The translations under genes were made by a program, and so were the position numbers. A stretch of DNA of 64,000 nt from Limnovirga soli. GTDB lineage: Bacteria; Bacteroidota; Bacteroidia; Chitinophagales; Chitinophagaceae. This document shows, piece by piece, positions 28,394 through 38,057 of this stretch. The notes beneath the pieces were generated by a model. That model searched no databases. It was not told the DNA's origin and saw nothing but the letters and a program-made list of their open reading frames with translations. The stretch's first letter is position 1; every line of letters begins with the position of its first letter. The DNA lies in the NCBI RefSeq assembly GCF_013106755.1, contig NZ_WHPF01000007.1, forward strand, positions 62,001 to 126,000. The letters are read 5' to 3'.

Positions 28394-29971
28394 ATGGTAG
28401 ATATTAAGCCAGATGAAATTTCAGCGATACTGCGCCAGCAGTTAAGCAACTTTAACGTTGCCGCTGAGCTGGAAGAAGTTGGCACCGTACTGCAGGTAGG
28501 CGACGGTATTGCCCGTGTTTATGGTTTAAATAATGTTCGTTCCGGTGAACTTGTAGAGTTTGAGAACGGCGTTAAAGCCATTGCCTTGAACCTGGAAGAA
28601 GATAATGTGGGTGTGGTATTGATGGGTGAAAGCAAGGGAATTAAAGAAGGCGATAAAGTACGCCGTACCGGTAAAATTGCCTCTATTAAAGTAGGGGAAG
28701 GTTTGGTTGGCCGTGTTATTAATACCCTTGGCGAGCCTATCGATGGTAAGGGCCATATTACCGGTGAATTGTACGAAATGCCATTGGAGCGTAAAGCACC
28801 AGGTGTTATTTACAGAGAGCCTGTAAAAGAACCATTACAAACAGGTATCAAAGCAATCGATGCCATGATCCCTGTTGGTCGTGGACAGCGTGAGCTGGTA
28901 ATTGGTGACCGTCAAACAGGTAAAACAGCTATCTGTTTAGATACCATTATCAATCAAAAAGAATTTTACGATGCAGGTAAACCTGTTTATTGTATATATG
29001 TAGCTATTGGTCAAAAAGCCTCTACTGTTGCCGGTGTTATGAAAACATTGAGCGATTATGGCGCTATGGCTTATACAACTATCGTGGCAGCTTCTGCCAG
29101 CGATCCTGCACCACAGCAGTTCTATGCTCCATTTGCCGGTGCTGCTATTGGTGAATTTTTCCGCGATAGCGGCCGTCCTGCTTTGATTATCTATGATGAT
29201 TTATCTAAACAGGCTGTAGCGTATCGTGAGGTTTCCCTGTTATTACGTCGTCCTCCGGGTCGTGAAGCTTACCCTGGTGATGTATTCTATTTGCATAGCC
29301 GTTTATTAGAGCGTGCTGCTAAAATCATTTCTAATGATGATGTGGCTAAACAAATGAACGATTTGCCAGAATCTATTAAACACCTGGCAAAAGGTGGTGG
29401 TAGCTTAACTGCATTGCCAATTATCGAAACACAGGCTGGCGACGTATCTGCTTATATCCCTACCAACGTAATTTCAATTACCGACGGTCAGATATTCCTG
29501 GAAGGTAACCTGTTTAACGCAGGTATCCGTCCCGCCATTAACGTAGGTATTTCGGTAAGCCGTGTGGGTGGTAATGCGCAGATTAAGTCTATGAAAAAAG
29601 TAGCAGGTACTTTAAAATTAGACCAGGCACAATACCGTGAGCTGGAAGCCTTCTCTAAATTTGGTGGCGACCTTGATGCTGCAACCAAATATGTAATTGA
29701 AAAAGGTGCCCGTAACGTAGAAATATTAAAGCAGTTACAATATAGCCCAGTTACAGTTGAAAAGCAGGTGGCTATTATTTACCTGGGTACACAGGGTTTA
29801 ATTAAAGATGTTGCTGTTAAAAATGTAAAAGCATTTGAAGAGCATTTTCTGTTAGAAATGCAGAATAAATTGCCCGAAGTACTGGCAGAATTTAAGAAAG
29901 GTAATTTGCCACAGGATGGTTTGGATAAAATGGTGACATTAGCCCAAGGTCTTATTCCTCAGTATAAATAA
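28394..29971 (+). CDS. atpA: F1Fo ATP synthase subunit alpha
   Basis: 525 residues. N-terminal beta-barrel (about 25-95), nucleotide domain with P-loop GDRQTGKTA near 171 and [31 protein letters not shown] near 268-298, the alpha signature [14 protein letters not shown] near 378, and a helical C-terminal domain. Forms the non-catalytic sites of the alpha3beta3 head. A strong terminator follows at once, so gamma (atpG) is not in this operon, unlike many Bacteroidota. Confidence 0.97.
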   Translation: MVDIKPDEISAILRQQLSNFNVAAELEEVGTVLQVGDGIARVYGLNNVRSGELVEFENGVKAIALNLEEDNVGVVLMGESKGIKEGDKVRRTGKIASIKVGEGLVGRVINTLGEPIDGKGHITGELYEMPLERKAPGVIYREPVKEPLQTGIKAIDAMIPVGRGQRELVIGDRQTGKTAICLDTIINQKEFYDAGKPVYCIYVAIGQKASTVAGVMKTLSDYGAMAYTTIVAASASDPAPQQFYAPFAGAAIGEFFRDSGRPALIIYDDLSKQAVAYREVSLLLRRPPGREAYPGDVFYLHSRLLERAAKIISNDDVAKQMNDLPESIKHLAKGGGSLTALPIIETQAGDVSAYIPTNVISITDGQIFLEGNLFNAGIRPAINVGISVSRVGGNAQIKSMKKVAGTLKLDQAQYRELEAFSKFGGDLDAATKYVIEKGARNVEILKQLQYSPVTVEKQVAIIYLGTQGLIKDVAVKNVKAFEEHFLLEMQNKLPEVLAEFKKGNLPQDGLDKMVTLAQGLIPQYK

Positions 29972-29990
29972 TATATTCGTTATTAATAGT

Positions 29991-30023
29991 AAACGGCTCC
30001 GCATTAAACGGAGCCGTTTTTTT
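29991..30023 (+). terminator. Intrinsic terminator of the atpBEFHA operon
   Basis: AAACGGCTCC (29991-30000) and GGAGCCGTTT (30010-30019) form a perfect 10-bp stem with a 9-base loop and a seven-T tail, 20 bases after the atpA stop. Confidence 0.96.
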
Positions 30024-30039
30024 GTAGGTTTGTTTTTTT

Positions 30040-30112
30040 GAACCCATCGCTTGTGCTACTTTAGGGCCTTCCTTGCGTCGCACTCTTGTGCTGATAGGTA
30101 CTTTGCGCAGCT
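30040..30112 (-). repeat. Intergenic hairpin repeat, copy 12 (type A)
   Basis: Minus-strand core ACAAGAGTGCGACGCAAG at 30072-30089; outer border TTTTTTTGAACCCAT on the plus strand. First of an inverted pair with copy 13 in the convergent gap 29972-30315, which otherwise holds two terminators. Confidence 0.88.
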
Positions 30113-30189
30113 AAAAGGAATTACTGATTAGTCTTCTTTATGGCCTATTATTCCAGGTTTACGCTAATCCAAATTTGCCTGCTATTTTG

Positions 30190-30260
30190 CTCCCCTTAGT
30201 TATATCGCACAAGTGTGCGACGCAAGCGGTGTTGCATAGTGTTTGTATTGTTGGACCCAT
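30190..30260 (+). repeat. Intergenic hairpin repeat, copy 13 (type A)
   Basis: Core GCACAAGTGTGCGACGCAAG at 30207-30226, then CGGTG, right box ATTGTTGGACCCATAAAA. Second of the pair with copy 12. Confidence 0.9.
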
Positions 30261-30288
30261 AAAAAAACCACCCTGTACGGCGGGTGGT
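30258..30288 (-). terminator. Intrinsic terminator of the sulfotransferase gene
   Basis: ACCACCC (30267-30273) and GGGTGGT (30282-30288) form the stem; read on the minus strand it is followed by a seven-T tract. It overlaps the right border of repeat copy 13. Confidence 0.88.
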
Positions 30289-30315
30289 GTATTTGTTTTA
30301 GTAGCTGATTTGGTT

Positions 30316-31215
30316 TTATTGTTCGCCGGTTGCCAGCCAGTTAGCGCAATCGGCGCCCAGGTTTTGCAGGGCCAGTTGCTCGTATTTTTCACTATGCTGT
30401 TTTGTAAGTACTTCTTTCCAGCGGCCATTGGTGCCTTTATTGATAAAGGAATCGGAGCCGCCCTCCCAAAAAGCCCCGCCCAGGGGTACTGATTTTGCCG
30501 AGTGCTTTTTCATATAATCAAAACTGCAATGCTCTAATATATCGTTCCAGTTTTCGGGATGGATGTCGATGTGTAGAAAGTTGGCTATTTTTTTTATTTC
30601 GCCGGGCATATCGGTTTTTAGTTTTTCGAAATGTAAAAGGTGCACATTGGGCAGGTGCCTGATTTGCCACCAGGATAGTATGTTTTCCCAAAAAGCCCAA
30701 AAGGGGTAGCCATCTTTATCTAACCAGTCGTGATAGTATTGTACAATCGATTCAACAGGTTTTTCTATGCGTGGGCCTACAAGACCGGGCGTATCGTTTA
30801 AGGCCTGATAAAACAGCTCGTTGGCGGTGGCGTGGTGGTTATATAAACTCCATAATACATCGCGGCCGTCGCGGCCAATATATATGTATTTGGCCTGTGG
30901 CGAAAATACCAGTGCATCAACAGGTAAATGAGTTTTTATAAAGCGGCGGTGTTGCTGTGTTTCCAGCGCCGGCATTTTAACTTCAGGCGGCGGTACACGA
31001 AGATCGAGCCAGGGCGACATGTCGGAAACATCCAGACCGGCCTGTCCATTAAAAATGAGTTGCGAAATAATTTGCTGTAACCAGGTGGTACCCGATTTGG
31101 CGTAGGTGGCAATAATAATGTCGTCGTTTCTAAAAGTAAAATTGTTCCAAATAGTAGAGTCGAAATGATGGCTAAACATTTCCCTCTTTTTTTGTGGCCA
31201 GGCAATCTGTTGCAT
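30316..31215 (-). CDS. PAPS-dependent sulfotransferase (Sulfotransfer_1, SULT-like)
   Basis: 299 residues from ATG at 31215 (the frame begins ten codons earlier at a TTG). The 5'-phosphosulfate loop YAKSGTTWLQQ (K40-W45), catalytic-base His in KTHLP (H96), the 3'-phosphate motif YIGRDGRDVLWSLYNH (R114, S123) and the C-terminal NKGTNGRWKE loop are all present, in the order of cytosolic SULT enzymes. It would move sulfate from PAPS to an alcohol or amine in the cytosol. The acceptor is unknown. No signal peptide, no PAPS-synthesis genes nearby. Confidence 0.9.
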   Translation of the reverse strand: MQQIAWPQKKREMFSHHFDSTIWNNFTFRNDDIIIATYAKSGTTWLQQIISQLIFNGQAGLDVSDMSPWLDLRVPPPEVKMPALETQQHRRFIKTHLPVDALVFSPQAKYIYIGRDGRDVLWSLYNHHATANELFYQALNDTPGLVGPRIEKPVESIVQYYHDWLDKDGYPFWAFWENILSWWQIRHLPNVHLLHFEKLKTDMPGEIKKIANFLHIDIHPENWNDILEHCSFDYMKKHSAKSVPLGGAFWEGGSDSFINKGTNGRWKEVLTKQHSEKYEQLALQNLGADCANWLATGEQ

Positions 31216-31286
31216 GTGTTTGGTTTTAGTTGTACGTATAACCAATAAATATCATACAAAAAATTGATAATATGAATATGATTTTT

Positions 31287-31359
31287 GGGCCGGGCAAGGG
31301 TACTTTATATGGCTTTACTTGCGTCGCACTCTTGTAGGGTTGGTAATGCTATGCAGCTG
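31287..31359 (-). repeat. Intergenic hairpin repeat, copy 14 (type A)
   Basis: Minus-strand core ACAAGAGTGCGACGCAAG at 31318-31335, TAAAG next, right box (minus) CTTGCCCGGCCCA. Opposite arm CAGCTGCATAGCATTACC. Between two minus-strand genes. Confidence 0.92.
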
Positions 31360-31422
31360 TAGAACAACACCTAAAAGCAGCTAAGTAAAATATGCCAATA
31401 ACCCATTATTCGAGCAAATAGT

Positions 31423-34400
31423 TTATTGCTTAACCAGTTTTATGGTACTGGTATTTTGGTTTTGCCCGGTAAGCGTTAGTACATATGTGCCACTGGCATA
31501 GGCTGCAAATGGCAGGCTGATGGTATTACTGCCAGGCACCATATTTATTTTTTGTTGCTGTAATTGCCTGCCCGTAATATCCGTTATGGTTAAATACCCG
31601 GTATATGCTGTGGCAGCGGTTATTTGCACATTGGCTATATTATTTATGGGGTTGGGGCTTACGGTTAAGTTGCTTTTAATAGTATTATTATTACTTAGCT
31701 GCTGCGGCTGGTTTACTGCAAAAGCAGGGGTTAATGAAATATTTATAGAAGCAGGAGCTGATGAATCGCAATTGTTTTTTGCTTTTACACCTATTTTGCC
31801 GGCAGTAGTGCCCCAGTTTACCCTTATTGAGCCGCTGTTTTGGCCACTAACAATGGTGCCGCCACTAATCGTCCACGTATACTGCAATAGGGCAACGGCA
31901 GGCGTTACCGAATAAATTAAACCGGTAGCATTGGCGTTTACGATTGCGGGCCCGTTGATAGCAGTTGGTTTGGTTGGTTTTGCACTAATTATTTTTGTGC
32001 TTGGCAAACTAGTACCACAAACATTGGCGGCAGTAACATAAATATTGCCGCTTTTAAAGCCGGTAAGTGCATTAATTGCAAGTGATTTATCAGTAAATAC
32101 TGCCCCAGCGGCTGGTACAGTACCTGCAGGCGGGAACCAGGCATAATAAGTTGCATTTAATACTTTGGCAATGGAATAATTATAGGGCCCCGTACCGCAA
32201 ACGCCAACCAAATCTGCATTAGTACCGGTGATAGCACCCGGTCTTGCGGGTTTGGTTAAAGTGCCATCTGCAAGTATAAGGGTATCAGTATCTGTACATC
32301 CGCGGGCATCTGTTACCGGGTATATAATGGTACCTGCCTTTGCTGTAAAATTACCCGTACCAGCATAAGGTAAAGTTCCCCCCACTGCCGTTACGGTTAC
32401 AGTGGTAGAGCCTGCCACACAATTGATAAGGCTATCTCTTGTGGCAATCGCCGTTAGTTTGGCCGGCTCGTTAATGGTATAGGTACTATTACCAAGACAA
32501 CCGCCTGAGGAGGTTAATTGCAGTGAATAAGTACCGGGTTTTAGATTGGCTATATCCTGTGTAGTGGCTTTAAAGAAAGGAAAGTTAGCACTCGTCCAGC
32601 TGTAAATAAATGGTTCTATGCCACCATTGGGAATAATATCTATGCTGCCGTTATTTAAACCATTGCAACTGATATTGGTGGAGATAGAACTTAATAAAGG
32701 CTGGCTGTTTACGCCTACTGCTGTTACGGGCATAGTTATACTGTACCCATTACCGGCAATGGGTATAGCACCGCTATAAGACTTATTAATAACAGGCATA
32801 AACTTTACAAATACAGGCCCTGAAAACGACGCACCGTATTTTGAAACAATAAGTGAATCTACAAATGCACTGTCTATGTTTGTGGCAAACTTAAGGCCCG
32901 CATAGGGCCCAATTTTAATAGGACTGTTTGTTAAGAAATTACCGGTTAGTGTAAAGATTTTTGGGGCGCTTATACTGTTAACACAAAGTGTATCAAATAC
33001 CAGGTTACCAGATGCTACCAATCCAAGATCGGATAAATCGGCTTTGGGCCTTGCTAACTCTATCAAACTAAAAACAATGTTTTGGTTATCTGCAGCTTTT
33101 ACATAAAAATCGGAACCCAATTCGGCCCGGTTATTAAAATAGGCATCAGTTAGGGTGATGGTAACATTGCGCCATTGCCCTGAGTTTGTACAGGTAACTT
33201 TAACAGGGTAGGCTTTATTTACCCCACCGGTTTTTGAATCGTAAAATAATTGAAAGCTGCCATAACCGGCATCCAGATAAATGATATTGATGGTTACCGG
33301 ATAAGCTGCATCCAAAGGAGCTTTATTTAGAAAGAGGCTATCAATATCAAAATACAACGCATTTTTTCTTCTTGCTACATCAAATCCACGGGCAAAGCGG
33401 CCGTAAATGGCGTTGGAGTCGGCCTGGCGGTCAATATTCCACCAGCCAATACTGGTTGTATTGGGTTGTATCTGGTGCAGGTATCTGTCATAATTGCCGG
33501 GGAAAATATCCCAACCCACATCATTAATACCGGTAGCGCCAAGATTATCCAATTCTTTTTGTGTAGCCGCATTAATATCTTCCAGTCTTGCACCAAAAAC
33601 TTTAAAAGCATTGGCAATATTTCTAAAGCGGGTAGTATCTGCTCTATTATAAGGACCATACTGGGCAACGGGAAAACGTATGGTATCAGCTGCATCTAAT
33701 CCGTCTCTTAACATACACATGGCATGTGTGGCAGTAGCAATATTTTTTTCACCGGCATATTTGGTATAAAAATGAAAAGAGGGGTCGTATAAAGAATCCT
33801 GTATTTGTGCCGTACCCTGATTACAAATATCCAGGCCCCAAAAAATATCGTAGCACATAAGTGCAAACATATTCTTATAAGGAAATTCCTGCCATAAGCC
33901 CGATTGCACTGCCCCACCTGTAATTTCAGACCGCGATCTTACGTACACCCCATTTTGCAGATTATTGGTAATATCATATAACCATCCCGATTTTGTTTTT
34001 TCATCGTTTAGCTGATAACCCTTACCAATTGTACCGGCTTTTAACCAGCTTCCCGGGCAATTTTGCATTAACCACATGGTTTCTTCTGAGCCATCGTTAC
34101 TGGGGTTGCTGAGATGATAAATTTTTGGATTGGTATTTAGATACTCATTATAAAAATGCAGGCTAAACTCCTTATACAATTCAAAAAAATCATTGAAGTT
34201 TAAAGCATATTCTGGTTCTACCACACCTTTATAGCCAATATAATCTCCGGTACTGCCTAAACATGCCTGTACGGCAATAATTTGTTTGCGAATATTTGGG
34301 GGCTGTTGCTCCAGGTGCTGGCGCACAACAGAAACCATACGTTTAAAATAGAATTTATAATCCGCATCGGCGTAATAGGGAGCGTAGCCGGTTTCTTCTC

Positions 34401-34749
34401 CTGTAAGCGGATCTCTTTCAATTACCCTGGGTACGCCATTGGTATACAACCAATCGGGAGCATCTTCCTTAGTGTATATCAAAATTATAAAGGGTAAAGA
34501 ATCCGCCGCCCATTGCGATAGTTCATCATCAAAGCCAGCCCAATCCCATTGGCCGGGGGCTGTTTCTATATCTTTCCAGTTGTAATTAAATAAACGTCCT
34601 TTTATTTCGGGGTAACGTTGTTTTGATAGTACAGCGCCGGTACTTTGCCAGGTACCAAATTGAATAGTAGTATCAGAAAATTGCGAGATGGCAATAAAAG
34701 CAATACAATTAAACAGTCCAAATAAAAGGAATGGCTTGTAATTGATCAT
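31423..34749 (-). CDS. T9SS-exported protein with glycosidase-like barrel, SprB-type repeat and sorting domain
   Basis: 1108 residues with an N-terminal signal peptide (MINYKPFLLFGLFNCIAFIAIS). Residues about 25-470 look like a TIM-barrel glycosidase of the GH35/GH42 kind (WKDIETAPGQWDWAGFDDEL, FIILIYTKEDAPDWLY), but no catalytic pair is certain. Then beta domains (about 480-680), a SprB-type repeat (GLNNGSIDIIPNGGIEPFIYSW near 700), PKD-like domains with GGT and GTxP turns, and a classic T9SS type A sorting domain (LTVSPNPINNIANVQI ... GTYVLTL ... IKLVKQ, last 75 residues). Exported through the outer membrane and likely surface-attached or released. PorT at 54802 is part of that export system. 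Confidence 0.85.
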   Translation of the reverse strand: MINYKPFLLFGLFNCIAFIAISQFSDTTIQFGTWQSTGAVLSKQRYPEIKGRLFNYNWKDIETAPGQWDWAGFDDELSQWAADSLPFIILIYTKEDAPDWLYTNGVPRVIERDPLTGEETGYAPYYADADYKFYFKRMVSVVRQHLEQQPPNIRKQIIAVQACLGSTGDYIGYKGVVEPEYALNFNDFFELYKEFSLHFYNEYLNTNPKIYHLSNPSNDGSEETMWLMQNCPGSWLKAGTIGKGYQLNDEKTKSGWLYDITNNLQNGVYVRSRSEITGGAVQSGLWQEFPYKNMFALMCYDIFWGLDICNQGTAQIQDSLYDPSFHFYTKYAGEKNIATATHAMCMLRDGLDAADTIRFPVAQYGPYNRADTTRFRNIANAFKVFGARLEDINAATQKELDNLGATGINDVGWDIFPGNYDRYLHQIQPNTTSIGWWNIDRQADSNAIYGRFARGFDVARRKNALYFDIDSLFLNKAPLDAAYPVTINIIYLDAGYGSFQLFYDSKTGGVNKAYPVKVTCTNSGQWRNVTITLTDAYFNNRAELGSDFYVKAADNQNIVFSLIELARPKADLSDLGLVASGNLVFDTLCVNSISAPKIFTLTGNFLTNSPIKIGPYAGLKFATNIDSAFVDSLIVSKYGASFSGPVFVKFMPVINKSYSGAIPIAGNGYSITMPVTAVGVNSQPLLSSISTNISCNGLNNGSIDIIPNGGIEPFIYSWTSANFPFFKATTQDIANLKPGTYSLQLTSSGGCLGNSTYTINEPAKLTAIATRDSLINCVAGSTTVTVTAVGGTLPYAGTGNFTAKAGTIIYPVTDARGCTDTDTLILADGTLTKPARPGAITGTNADLVGVCGTGPYNYSIAKVLNATYYAWFPPAGTVPAAGAVFTDKSLAINALTGFKSGNIYVTAANVCGTSLPSTKIISAKPTKPTAINGPAIVNANATGLIYSVTPAVALLQYTWTISGGTIVSGQNSGSIRVNWGTTAGKIGVKAKNNCDSSAPASINISLTPAFAVNQPQQLSNNNTIKSNLTVSPNPINNIANVQITAATAYTGYLTITDITGRQLQQQKINMVPGSNTISLPFAAYASGTYVLTLTGQNQNTSTIKLVKQ

Positions 34750-34947
34750 GCTTTAAACGTTAGTTTGATTTTAGAACTGCAAAAATTAGACATAATTAAA
34801 TGGCTTTTTTTTTAAATGGTGCAACATTGCTTACTTATAAGCAAAATTTAATGTGTATATAATGCTGCTTAAATTTTGATTGTAGATTATTTACCAAATG
34901 TTAATAATGCTTTTTTGTGCATTTAGTTGAAGCAAGACAAATTTTTG

Positions 34948-35018
34948 TAACCGGCAGTTGTTTTTCAATGTAGCATACTTGCGTCGCACTCTTGTACTTT
35001 CGGCACAACAGGCAACGG
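34948..35018 (-). repeat. Intergenic hairpin repeat, copy 15 (type A)
   Basis: Minus-strand core ACAAGAGTGCGACGCAAG at 34978-34995; plus-strand border TTTTTGTAACCGGCA. Arms GGCAGTTGT and ACAACAGGC nearly complementary. Pairs with copy 16 in gap 34750-35140; the remaining gap is AT-rich with nothing recognised. Confidence 0.88.
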
Positions 35019-35038
35019 TAACTGGTTGGAGTAGTTGG

Positions 35039-35128
35039 GTATTGGGCAAAAAAAAGCCCGGCTCATCATTGCCCTGAACGATGAACCGAGCGTGGCAAGC
35101 GGCGATGCCCAATGTACTTATGCCGGCT
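35039..35128 (+). repeat. Intergenic hairpin repeat, copy 16 (type C)
   Basis: Core at 35072-35099 contains CCTGAACGATGAACCGAGCG then TGGCAAG, uniting type B (GAACGATGAAC) and type C (CCGAGCGTGGC). Perfect arms ATTGGGCA (35041-35048) and TGCCCAAT (35106-35113), right box ATGCCGGCTAAATAA. Confidence 0.88.
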
Positions 35129-35140
35129 AAATAATTGCCT

Positions 35141-37651
35141 TTAAAAAAGTTCTGTTTGATTGGCTTCTGGTGCTGGTTTTTCCCACTCCATTTCTATGGT
35201 TTTGCTAAAATCCATTAGTTTGGCACCAATGGCTTTCCAGCCCATTACTTCTACCATTTTGGCTGTTTTAAATTTGGCGTAACGCACCTGTGCGCCACGG
35301 CCGGTTTGTACCACCAAAATGGGCTCTTCGTGTGTTGACACCTGCTCTAAACGGTTGCCTTCGCCCTCTTTTACAAAATAGTATTTGTTGTGCAGGGTGG
35401 TGGTTTCTATTTTAAACCGCTTAATGTTGAATTGCTGGTTTTTATTGTCGAGGTATACGGCCGTAATAATTTTTGTGGGGTCGTACTTTTCTATTAATAA
35501 AATCTTATCGGTTTCAAAACGCTGGGTTATTTCTGTATCGGTTAATTCATAACTGCCATCAGTATAAATTACCAGAATTCTTTCATCTTCAAATGTACCC
35601 AGGAAGCTGCCTTTTTCTTCGGTATTTAAGCGGCCAAATTTATCATCAAACCAAAGCTTTCGGCCACCCAGTGTACTACGGCCTGCTTCTTTAAAACGAA
35701 TGCTTTTAACCGGGTATTTGGTTACCTGGTTACCCATACTACTGCGGCCTTTTATATCCTGTTCTTCAAAATAAAATTCTGATTCTTTAATACGGGCAGA
35801 GCAGGTAGGGCTTAATACAATTCTCACTACTTCTGCTTCTCCATTGGGATTGGCAGAGAAGTAATGGATTTTGCTTTTATCGCTACCCTTTGTAAGGTCG
35901 TACTCTTTATCCCTGGTAATACCTGTTACATTAAAGCGTTTGGCATAGCTAATGCCGGTGGCGGCATCCAGGTAAATCATGTTATAGGTGGTACGATCAT
36001 CATTTTTATTAAAAATGCTGGCATAAATGATGTCTTTACCCACAAACACTTTTTCGCCCACCCGCACCACTTTCATTATACCACGTTTGGTAAACACAAT
36101 TACATCATCCAGTTCAGAGCAGTCGCTGATAAACTCATCCTTTTTAAGTGATGTGCCTACAAAACCCTCTTCGCGGTTCATGTACACTTTGGTATTGGCA
36201 ATAGCCACCTGGCGTGCCTGAATAATATCAAACTGTTTTATTTCTGTTCTGCGTTCGCGGCCCTTTCCAAATTTTTTAATGAGGTTCTCAAAATAGGCAA
36301 CGGCATAATCGGTTAGGTGTTCCAGATCAAACTGTACCTGCTGAATATCTGCTTCAATGCCTTTGATCTGTTCATTCAATTCGTTTATATCCAGCCGGTA
36401 AATACGGCGTACGGGTTTTTCGGTAAGCTTTAAAATATCTTCCTTTTCAATAGCCCTTTTCAAGCGCTTTTTAAAAGGTCCAAAGGCCTTGTCTATGGCT
36501 TCAATTACCTTGTCCCAGGTTTCGTGTTTTTGCTCCAGTTCCTTATATATCTTTTCTTCAAAGAATATTTTTTCCAGAGAGGTATAATGCCATTTATCTT
36601 CCAGTTCGCCCAATTTTATTTCCAGCTCCCGCTGTAACAGTTTTTTGGTATTATCTGCTGAGATAGACAATAATTCGTGCACCCCAACAAAACGGGGTTT
36701 TTGCTGAACTATAACACAGGCATTGGGCGATATGCTTACTTCACAATCAGTAAATGCATAAAGGGCATCAATGGTAATATCCGGAGAAATACCGGCCGCC
36801 AGTTCAATTTGTATTTCTACTTCCTTAGCGGTAACATCGGTAACTTTTTTAATTTTTATTTTGCCCTGATCATTGGCTTTGGTAATGCTATCGCACAATT
36901 GCGAAACGGTAACACCATAAGGCACATCGCGTATGGCCAGTGTTTTTTTATCCATTTCTTCAATATGGCAGCGCACCCTTATTTTACCACCGCGTTTACC
37001 TTCATTATAATTGGCAACATCCACCATGCCACGGGTAAGAAAATCGGGAAACAATTCAAAACGTTTGCCACGCAGGTGTTTAATACTGGCTTCGCATAAT
37101 TCATTAAAATTATGGGGCAAAATTTTGGTAGATAAACCCACTGCAATTCCATCTACCCCCTGTGCCAATACCAATGGAAATTTTACAGGCAATGTAACCG
37201 GTTCCTGTTTACGGCCATCATAGCTAAGCTGCCATTCGGTGGTTTTGGCATTAAATGCTACTTCAAGTGCAAACTTAGAAAGCCTTGCTTCAATATAACG
37301 TGGGGCGGCAGCATCATCACCGGTTCTTACATCTCCCCAGTTACCCTGGGTTTCTATCAGCAAATCTTTTTGCCCCATATTTACCAGGGCATCGCCAATA
37401 GATGCATCGCCATGCGGGTGGTACTGCATGCTTTGTCCAATAATGTTGGCTACTTTGTTAAAGCGGCCATCATCCATTTCTTTCATGGCATGCAAAATGC
37501 GGCGTTGTACCGGTTTTAACCCATCTTCCACCGCAGGTACAGCACGTTCCAATATTACATAGGATGCATAATCAAGAAACCAATTTTTATATTGGCCCTG
37601 AACGCCCTTCTCGTTACTAAGATCTAATTCTTTACTAATATCTTTTGCCAT
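35141..37651 (-). CDS. parC: DNA topoisomerase IV subunit A
   Basis: 836 residues. Breakage-reunion domain with catalytic Tyr119 in AAAPRYIEARLS, GLKPVQRRILHAM near 44 and QYHPHGDASIGDALV near 77. The C-terminal part (about 500-820) is a beta-pinwheel lacking the GyrA box, which favours ParC over GyrA. Acts with ParE to decatenate daughter chromosomes. Follows the VOC gene by 15 bases, so it is likely the last gene of a transcript running from DUF4260 or earlier. Confidence 0.9.
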   Translation of the reverse strand: MAKDISKELDLSNEKGVQGQYKNWFLDYASYVILERAVPAVEDGLKPVQRRILHAMKEMDDGRFNKVANIIGQSMQYHPHGDASIGDALVNMGQKDLLIETQGNWGDVRTGDDAAAPRYIEARLSKFALEVAFNAKTTEWQLSYDGRKQEPVTLPVKFPLVLAQGVDGIAVGLSTKILPHNFNELCEASIKHLRGKRFELFPDFLTRGMVDVANYNEGKRGGKIRVRCHIEEMDKKTLAIRDVPYGVTVSQLCDSITKANDQGKIKIKKVTDVTAKEVEIQIELAAGISPDITIDALYAFTDCEVSISPNACVIVQQKPRFVGVHELLSISADNTKKLLQRELEIKLGELEDKWHYTSLEKIFFEEKIYKELEQKHETWDKVIEAIDKAFGPFKKRLKRAIEKEDILKLTEKPVRRIYRLDINELNEQIKGIEADIQQVQFDLEHLTDYAVAYFENLIKKFGKGRERRTEIKQFDIIQARQVAIANTKVYMNREEGFVGTSLKKDEFISDCSELDDVIVFTKRGIMKVVRVGEKVFVGKDIIYASIFNKNDDRTTYNMIYLDAATGISYAKRFNVTGITRDKEYDLTKGSDKSKIHYFSANPNGEAEVVRIVLSPTCSARIKESEFYFEEQDIKGRSSMGNQVTKYPVKSIRFKEAGRSTLGGRKLWFDDKFGRLNTEEKGSFLGTFEDERILVIYTDGSYELTDTEITQRFETDKILLIEKYDPTKIITAVYLDNKNQQFNIKRFKIETTTLHNKYYFVKEGEGNRLEQVSTHEEPILVVQTGRGAQVRYAKFKTAKMVEVMGWKAIGAKLMDFSKTIEMEWEKPAPEANQTELF

Positions 37652-37666
37652 AGCTGTTTAATCACT

Positions 37667-38056
37667 TTACATTTCATATAATTCCAAAGGCTGCCCATTG
37701 GGATCCATAAAAAAAACAAATTTTTTGCCGGTTAATGCATCTATTCGTACAGGTTGTACCTCTACCTGCATGCTTTGCAGGTAGGCTGCACTGGTATCAA
37801 CATCTGGTACCGCAAATGCCAGGTGGCGTAAGCCCTTTGCTTCTGGGTAAGAACCACGTTCCCTGTAATCGGGAAAAGAAAATAATTCAATCTGATATTT
37901 GCCATTTACCGAGAGGTCAAGTTTATACGATTGCCTTTCTGCACGATAGGTTTCTTCTATAATTTCAAAACCCAAAATGGCCGTATAAAAATGTTTACAT
38001 ACCTCGTAATTATCAGTAAGTATGGCCACATGGTGTATGGATTGTATGTTTAGCAT
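37667..38056 (-). CDS. VOC-family (glyoxalase/bleomycin-resistance-like) metalloenzyme
   Basis: 129 residues in two beta-alpha-beta-beta-beta modules: IHHVAILTDNYEVCKHFYTAILGFEIIEET and LRHLAFAVPDVDTSAAYLQSM. It ends in FFMDPNGQPLELYEM, with the metal-ligand Glu. Resembles the GloA2/SMU-type group of VOC proteins, which act on small thiol or aldehyde conjugates; the reaction is unknown. The stop of DUF4260 lies one base upstream, and parC starts 15 bases downstream, so the three are co-transcribed. Confidence 0.9.
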   Translation of the reverse strand: MLNIQSIHHVAILTDNYEVCKHFYTAILGFEIIEETYRAERQSYKLDLSVNGKYQIELFSFPDYRERGSYPEAKGLRHLAFAVPDVDTSAAYLQSMQVEVQPVRIDALTGKKFVFFMDPNGQPLELYEM

Positions 38057-38057
38057 T

